From Tanytarsus gracilentus (taxonomy: Eukaryota; Arthropoda; Insecta; Diptera; Chironomidae), in NCBI GenBank assembly GCA_038502055.1, contig JAXRKN010000033.1, positions 558,001 to 622,000 on the forward strand: a DNA stretch of 64,000 nt. The letters are read 5' to 3'. Position 1 is the first letter of the stretch. Every line of letters begins with the position of its first letter. This document shows, piece after piece, positions 58,376 to 64,000 of this stretch. The notes beneath the pieces were generated by a model. The model had not been told where the DNA came from. It searched no databases and was given only the letters and a program-made list of their open reading frames with translations. Made by a program: the position numbers and the translations under genes.

Positions 58376-61300
58376 ATGTTTCGCATAAGACGTCCTCAAA
58401 TTATAAAACTCTCGAATGGATTTAATCGCTACCGTCATGTAAGTGTTGCACAATTTTTTATTTTTTATACCTTATCAAGTCACGTTTCGGTCGATAATTA
58501 AATAATTTATTGATATTCTTAATATAACTCGCTATAGAATGAGACTGTAATTGCAATAAGACGAGAGGATCAATCAGTATGGTGAGCATTAATCAATTTA
58601 ACCCCCGCAATTTAATCAATTTATTTTGTGCTAAATAGGGAAAGACGTGCTCCATTTAATCCCGCAACTGTTAAGAGGTTAATTCAAAGGGATGGTGCTA
58701 AGGTCATTGTCCAGCCTTCAAATCGACGCGCATATCCCATGCAGGTATAGTGACGCACATAAAACTTTTAACTGACTAAATTGCTTCAGTTGTCAGAATC
58801 TTTTTTTTTTGTGCTCGCATGACGTGCCTTTTGTTGATAAGATAATTCCCAATTCTACTTTATTTACTGTTTGTGAATGTTGTCCGAAAAATGCTTCTTT
58901 TAAAATAGAATAGAATACAGATCATTGTGCTTCGCTAAATTCTTATCGCTCACACATCGTCAGAGTTTAAGAATTTAATGTTTTATTGACCCACTCGGAG
59001 ATGGTTTTGTAATATTTGTAAACAATTTTAAACTCTCGCAGGCATACTTGAATGCAGGCGCTGTAATCAATGAAGACATTAGTGAGGCTTCTGTGATTTT
59101 TGGCGTAAAACAAGTGCCAATTGATGCCCTGATACCTGGAAAAACCTATTGTTTCTTTTCACACACAATAAAAGCTCAGGAGTCCAATATGCCACTGCTC
59201 GATGCAATTTTGGAGAAAAATATTCGTCTCATCGACTATGAAAAGCTAATGGATAGGAATGGATTGAGATTGGTGGCCTTTGGAAAATACGCTGGCGTCG
59301 CTGGTATGGTAAATATTTTGCATGGTCTCGGATTACGTTTACTCGCCCTCGGTCATCACACTCCGTTCATGCAAATATCACCGGCACACAATTATCGCAA
59401 TTCAATGATGGCTCGCCAAGCTGTTCGTGACTGCGGTTACGAAATTTCACTCGGAATGATGCCAAAGTCAATTGGCCCAATTACTTTCATTTTCACCGGC
59501 TCGGGCAGTGTCTCGCAGGGTGCACAACAAATCTTTCAAGAACTTCCCATTGAATATGTTCCACCAGACATGCTGAGAAAAGTATCGGAACATGGAAGTC
59601 AAAATAAACTTTATGGTTGTGAAGTTTCGCGAAGCGATCATTTGGAGAGACGAGAAGGTGGCGGATTTGATGCTCAAGAGTATGAGCAATTCCCAGAACG
59701 CTACATTTCCACTTTTAGTAAGAAGATTGCTCCGTATGCCTCGGTGCTTGTCAACGGTATTTACTGGGCTGTTGGCTCGCCTAAGCTCATTACAATTCCC
59801 GACGCTAAAAATCTTATTCGACCGGCAAATACACCCTGGCTTCCATCGTCTGTCGGAGCTCCGGCATTGCCTCATCGAATGCTTGCCATTTGCGATATAT
59901 CTGCCGACCCGGGTGGCTCTATTGAATTTATGAACGAATGCACAACAATTGACACGCCATTTTGCCTCTACGACGCCGATCGAAATAAAGATACGAAAAG
60001 TTTTAAAGGTCCCGGTTTGCTTGTTTGTTCCATTGATAACATGCCGACGCAGTTGCCAACAGAAGCCACAGATTATTTTGGCGAATTGCTTTATCCATAT
60101 GCTCTCGACATTATAAAATCGGATGCCTCAAAGCCGCTTGAAGAGCATCAGTTTCTGCCCGAAGTTGATGGAGCAATTATCGCGAGCAACGGTCAATTAA
60201 CACCTAATTTCGAATATATTAATGAGCTGCGTGAACAAAATATTCGCTCAAAGCACAAGAGCGATGGAGCTGCGTACAAAAAACGCGTATTAGTGCTCGG
60301 AGCGGGTATGGTTTCAGCGCCATGTGTCGAATATTTGAGCCGCGATAACGACGTAAGCATGAAGGTATGTTCGCAAGTGAAAGAAGAGGCTGATCGTCTT
60401 GCAGTCCGTTACAATAATGTCGAGTCTTTTTATATGGATGTCCGAAACAATCAAGAAAATCTGGCGAAATTAATTGAAGAGGCAGACTGTGTTATTTCAC
60501 TGCTGCCATATGCATTGCACGGTCTAGTTGCAAAATTTTGCGTGGAAGGACAGACTCACTTAGTGACTGCCAGTTACGAGTCAGAAGAAGTAAGATCTTA
60601 TAGCAAGATGGCGAAAGAAGCGGGAATAACCATCCTATCCGAGTGCGGACTCGATCCGGGCATCGATCATTTGCTGGCAATGGAGTGCTTCAACGATGTT
60701 CAAGAACGTGGTGGAGCGATTGAGTCATTTGTTAGTTACTGTGGAGGCATTCCAGCCCCTGAGAATTCCGATAATCCACTTCGTTATAAATTTTCGTGGA
60801 GTCCACGAGGAGCAATTATCAACACGCAAGCGGCCGCAAGATATTTAAGTAAAGGACAAATTGTGGAAATTTCCGGTGGCGGTGATTTAATGTCGACAAC
60901 AAAGGAACTTGATTTTCTTCCTGGATTCGCTCTCGAAGGATTTCCTAATCGTGACTCGATGCAATATCTACAGCTCTATGGACTCGGCCATACTGTGCAC
61001 ACATTTGTACGAGGAACAATCCGATATAAGGGATTTACTGAGTGCATAAAGACAATGCAATTGCTTGGACTTATTGACACCGAACCACATCCAATGCTTC
61101 ATCCTTCCGGGCCCGAAATTACATGGCGTCAATTGATAACAAATTTATTGGGCTTAGTCGACGAGGATATTTTCTACGAGAATTTAAGAATGAAGCTTGC
61201 CGATAGAGTTGGAGATTTTAATTCAATTCAAGAATTGGGACTTTTGGAGCAGGATATAGTGGCGAAGCAAGGCACTCCACTCGATACTCTCATTAACTAC

Positions 61301-61674
61301 CTCTCTAAGAAATTGGTAAATCTCTATTCAATAAACTTTTACTTTAATAACTCATTTAATTTTAGACATATGAGAAAAATGAACGTGATTTAATCATTTT
61401 GAGACATGATATTGGAGTAAGATGGTCCGACGGACGTCGCGAGGAGCGTGGAATAAATTTCGTTTGTTACGGTCAACCACCCGCGACAAATGGACATTCA
61501 GCAATGGCCTTAACTGTCGGCTTTCCAGCAGCCATCGCAGCTAGAATGATTATTGACGGTGAAATACAAGAACGCGGTGCAGTTCTCCCTCTGTCGCCTG
61601 ACATATATCGTCCCATGTTGTCGCGCTTACGTGCCGAAGGACTCGAGGCAAACGAAATTATTAAGCAACTCTAA
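58376..61674 (+). CDS. LKRSDH: Lysine-ketoglutarate reductase/saccharopine dehydrogenase (AASS)
   Basis: Bifunctional mitochondrial enzyme of lysine catabolism: lysine plus 2-oxoglutarate to saccharopine, then to aminoadipate semialdehyde and glutamate. Five exons: 58376-58438, 58538-58581, 58639-58744, 59042-61315 and 61366-61674, joined in frame to 931 residues (human 926). Exon 1 (MFRIRRPQIIKLSNGFNRYR) is a basic presequence. The LKR half starts AIRREDQSVWERRAPFNPAT and contains KTYCFFSHTIKAQESNMPLL and FTGSGSVSQGAQQIFQELP. The SDH half starts near KRVLVLGAGMVSAPCVEYL (Rossmann GxGxxxxP-like) and holds SECGLDPGIDHLLAMECFND and YCGGIPAPENSDNPLRYKFS. The last exon ends AEGLEANEIIKQL. Both domains look intact, so both activities are expected. 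Confidence 0.96.
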
Positions 61675-63956
61675 ATCGATCATGCATGAAATATTTATGA
61701 CCAAGAATTGAGTCTATAGTTTGGGGGAGCATTATCATAATAATGAGGATAGAAAAAAATATATATATTTTGTAGAAAGTAAAAAGTCTTGTTTATGCTC
61801 TACGAAATCGTTTACCAAATATTTACATTTTATATTTTACTTTTCACAATGTCTGACAATAATAAAAAATTTACCCAATATGATTTATAGAGGAATAATT
61901 TTCATGTTACTTTTTCAATTATACCCCACTCGCAACTTGTGTGTGTGTATGTCAAGTTCGGTATAGAAATTATTGCATGTCAGCACCAGAAATCGTCTGA
62001 TTGATAGACATTTCGAAGATGCTAAAAATAATAGCAAACAAAATAACACGTGAACACATGACGCGGTATTGCAGCGAAAGCTAAAAAAGTAATGGCGACA
62101 AATGAGCACAATTTATTACAATTTCACTCATCCTAGCGTCTCCTACTTTTGTACCTCCTTCCCGCTGTTTGCTGAGCGTGTTTATTTTTGTAAACAATTT
62201 TTCCTCATCTGACTACCATTCAATCAAATTACAGCTAAATTTACATATCGACTAAATTAGAGCTGACAGAAGGGCCGGAATTGTTTGTTTCTCACAACAA
62301 CAAGGCATTAATTCAAGTCGTATAAGCTACTGATTTTTCGTGATAATAAAATGATTGATTTTTTATACATTTGATGAGAATTAGTTTATGCTGACTACCT
62401 TTGAACCACCCCTTACAATATGATTTATTTTACCCTTATTTTATCGAGTCTAATTTATCAGCAACACATGACGCGAAATCATAAAGCGAAGTCAATTAAA
62501 TTAGTTTAATGAAAATTTTATATTCTGTTTTCCGAAAGTGAAATCTATGGTAATGCACCGCAAGTAATTAAAACCACAATTGTTTAACAATGACCCACAA
62601 AAAAAGTTAAATTAATAATAAAAATAATTTTCACTATCATTCATCATCCATTGGTCATCTCCGCTTTTAATTGCTCAATGTGGAGAGAGTGAAGAAAATA
62701 AAATAATTTTCTTAAGCACAGTGAAAATAGTGAGAGCTGGGCATAAAACTTATGAGAGATGAATTTTTAAATCAACATTTCAAGCTCTAAATGTTAGTAA
62801 TTAATCTTCAAATTTTAAATGAGACTTAAAAAAACTTCTAAAAACTTTTCTTTCAGAGGTTGAATTTCGACCCCGATTTTATAAATTTCAAGATTAAAAG
62901 TTAATAGCGTTAAAAGTTTATAATTATTCTATTAAAAATTCTCACGACTGCTCCGAAAGAATTTAGACACTCCCCCCTGCTCTACGTCACCCATATTGAC
63001 CTCTAAATAATTGAAAGTTGTGTGAAGAAAAATATTGCAAATGAAAACACAAACACTTAGGGGTGAAGGTTGGTCAAGACTGAAGTTGAGATAATCAAGT
63101 TATAAATTAAAATAAAAATAGATTTTTTATCGCATACAGTTGAAGAGACCTTAACAGAGGTGAAAAAGTATCACTTACATAATGTGTCGAAATTAACAAC
63201 GCGAATTTTTTTTTATGGAATCTCGGTTGTGTAATCGCTCTTTCTTTTTTTGTCTGTATATTTTGACGATATCAAAAACATATGTATAATTTTGTTGGCA
63301 TATATTTTTTCGTGCTTCGACTAGTCATTCAATATATGGGATGAGTGGATAACGAGTAAAATGAGCTGTAATGAAAATTGGCAACTGCGTAAAAATCTTC
63401 GCAATTAAAAGCAACGGAAATATAATTGCAAAACTCTCTCGTTTGGAAGAGCATCTTCACTGACTTAACCACCAGACTTTAGACACTTTCATTCATTGTC
63501 ATCATTCACGCAACCTTTATCATGACTACCCTATTATAACTTAAGGTAATGCCGACAAAATGATAAATGGTATTTTCGCATGACAGACAGATACTCTCAT
63601 TTGGAGGCCATTATGAGGGGTCGTGAACAACGGAAGCTAACAAAAAAACACCGACAGCAAATTTTTTAACCAAGAAATTAGGTTGAATTAAAAGTGATTA
63701 TTGCTAACGTCATTAAAACTAAAACCAACAAAAATCAAGAGTCTTTGTTGTCAACTTGAAAAAAAAATTAATTTCTATTGCTCTAAAATATCGATAATTT
63801 TCAGATGTTTAATAAAGTTGCCACGATAAATTAATTATGAGATTATTTTATTTCGTGACGCACATCTCGTTCCTTAGAAACCTTGATAGTATTTGAATTA
63901 TTTATGCGATGCTCACTTTCTAAGTAATAAATTATTCATACGCATAGAGGACTCAC
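61675..63956. other. Intergenic or intronic, no gene seen
   Basis: 3' of LKR/SDH. Given the minus-strand exon at the right edge, at least the right part may be an intron or 3' region of that gene. AT-rich without recognisable exon, RNA or repeat. Confidence 0.45.
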
Positions 63957-64000
63957 CTTTCAGTGGTGGCAGTGACTCGATTTCAAATTTCTGCGAGTTA
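63957..64000 (-). CDS. Partial exon of an unknown minus-strand gene
   Basis: On the minus strand the last 44 bases of the window read in one frame as NSQKFEIESLPPLK and end in a strong donor, AAAG/GTGAGTCC, in phase 1. The next exon downstream should lie to the left within the window, but I could not find it. Too short to name. Confidence 0.45.

Noticed and set aside
59468..59933. Long frames overlapping LKR/SDH on both strands
   Set aside because: Shadows of a well-supported gene.
1..64000. tRNA genes, rRNA, autonomous transposases, viral insertions
   Set aside because: Looked for B-box/T-arm strings, transposase or reverse-transcriptase motifs and found none convincing.

Overview
The window is a gene-dense stretch of an AT-rich insect nuclear genome. 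Evidence for an insect: split genes with GT..AG introns often only 50-90 bp long, and orthologues of dimmed, diego, a CYP12-like mitochondrial P450 and an allatostatin-A receptor. The compact genome, low GC and protein sequences suggest a nematoceran dipteran, perhaps a chironomid midge; this placement is inference.

Layout. 1-4480: ribosomal protein gene RpS3A (-) lies between two apparently non-coding snoRNA host genes. The left one (-) carries a C/D snoRNA present in three near-identical copies plus a fourth, different C/D snoRNA. The right one (+) fires divergently from the RpS3A promoter region and carries about one C/D snoRNA in each of seven introns; several have guides perfectly complementary to conserved 18S/28S rRNA. 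6418-8902: dimmed-type bHLH factor (-). 9778-10560: a non-autonomous repeat element with a CCGT microsatellite; a shortened copy fills an intron of the P450 at 18016-19974 (-). 22142-22436: a small conserved protein exon, possibly myofilin (-). 25017-27353: diego/ANKRD6-like planar polarity protein (+). 27518-31346: a tight cluster of POP5 (-), UPF0488/C8orf33-like (+), FGGY kinase (+) and a DMAC1-like mitochondrial membrane protein (+). 33091-35897: allatostatin-A receptor (-). 38837-40617: GTPBP2-like GTPase (-). 42057-45173 and 45372-49770: Integrator subunit 8 (-) and RecQ4 helicase (+), head to head. 50053-51120: RNPS1 (+). 53031-56099: PP2A B56 regulatory subunit with a long novel-looking N-terminus (-). 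58376-61674: bifunctional LKR/SDH lysine-catabolism enzyme (+). An exon of a further minus-strand gene touches the right edge.

Functional themes: RNA and ribosome production (RpS3A, both snoRNA hosts, POP5, INTS8, RNPS1), mitochondrial metabolism (CYP12-like, LKR/SDH, DMAC1-like) and neurosecretory/PCP biology (dimm, AstA-R, dgo). All gene structures were built by hand from splice signals, reading-frame continuity and remembered family sequences; every complete model closes in frame. No tRNA, rRNA, CRISPR array or autonomous transposase was found. The most interesting material is the snoRNA block at the left end.
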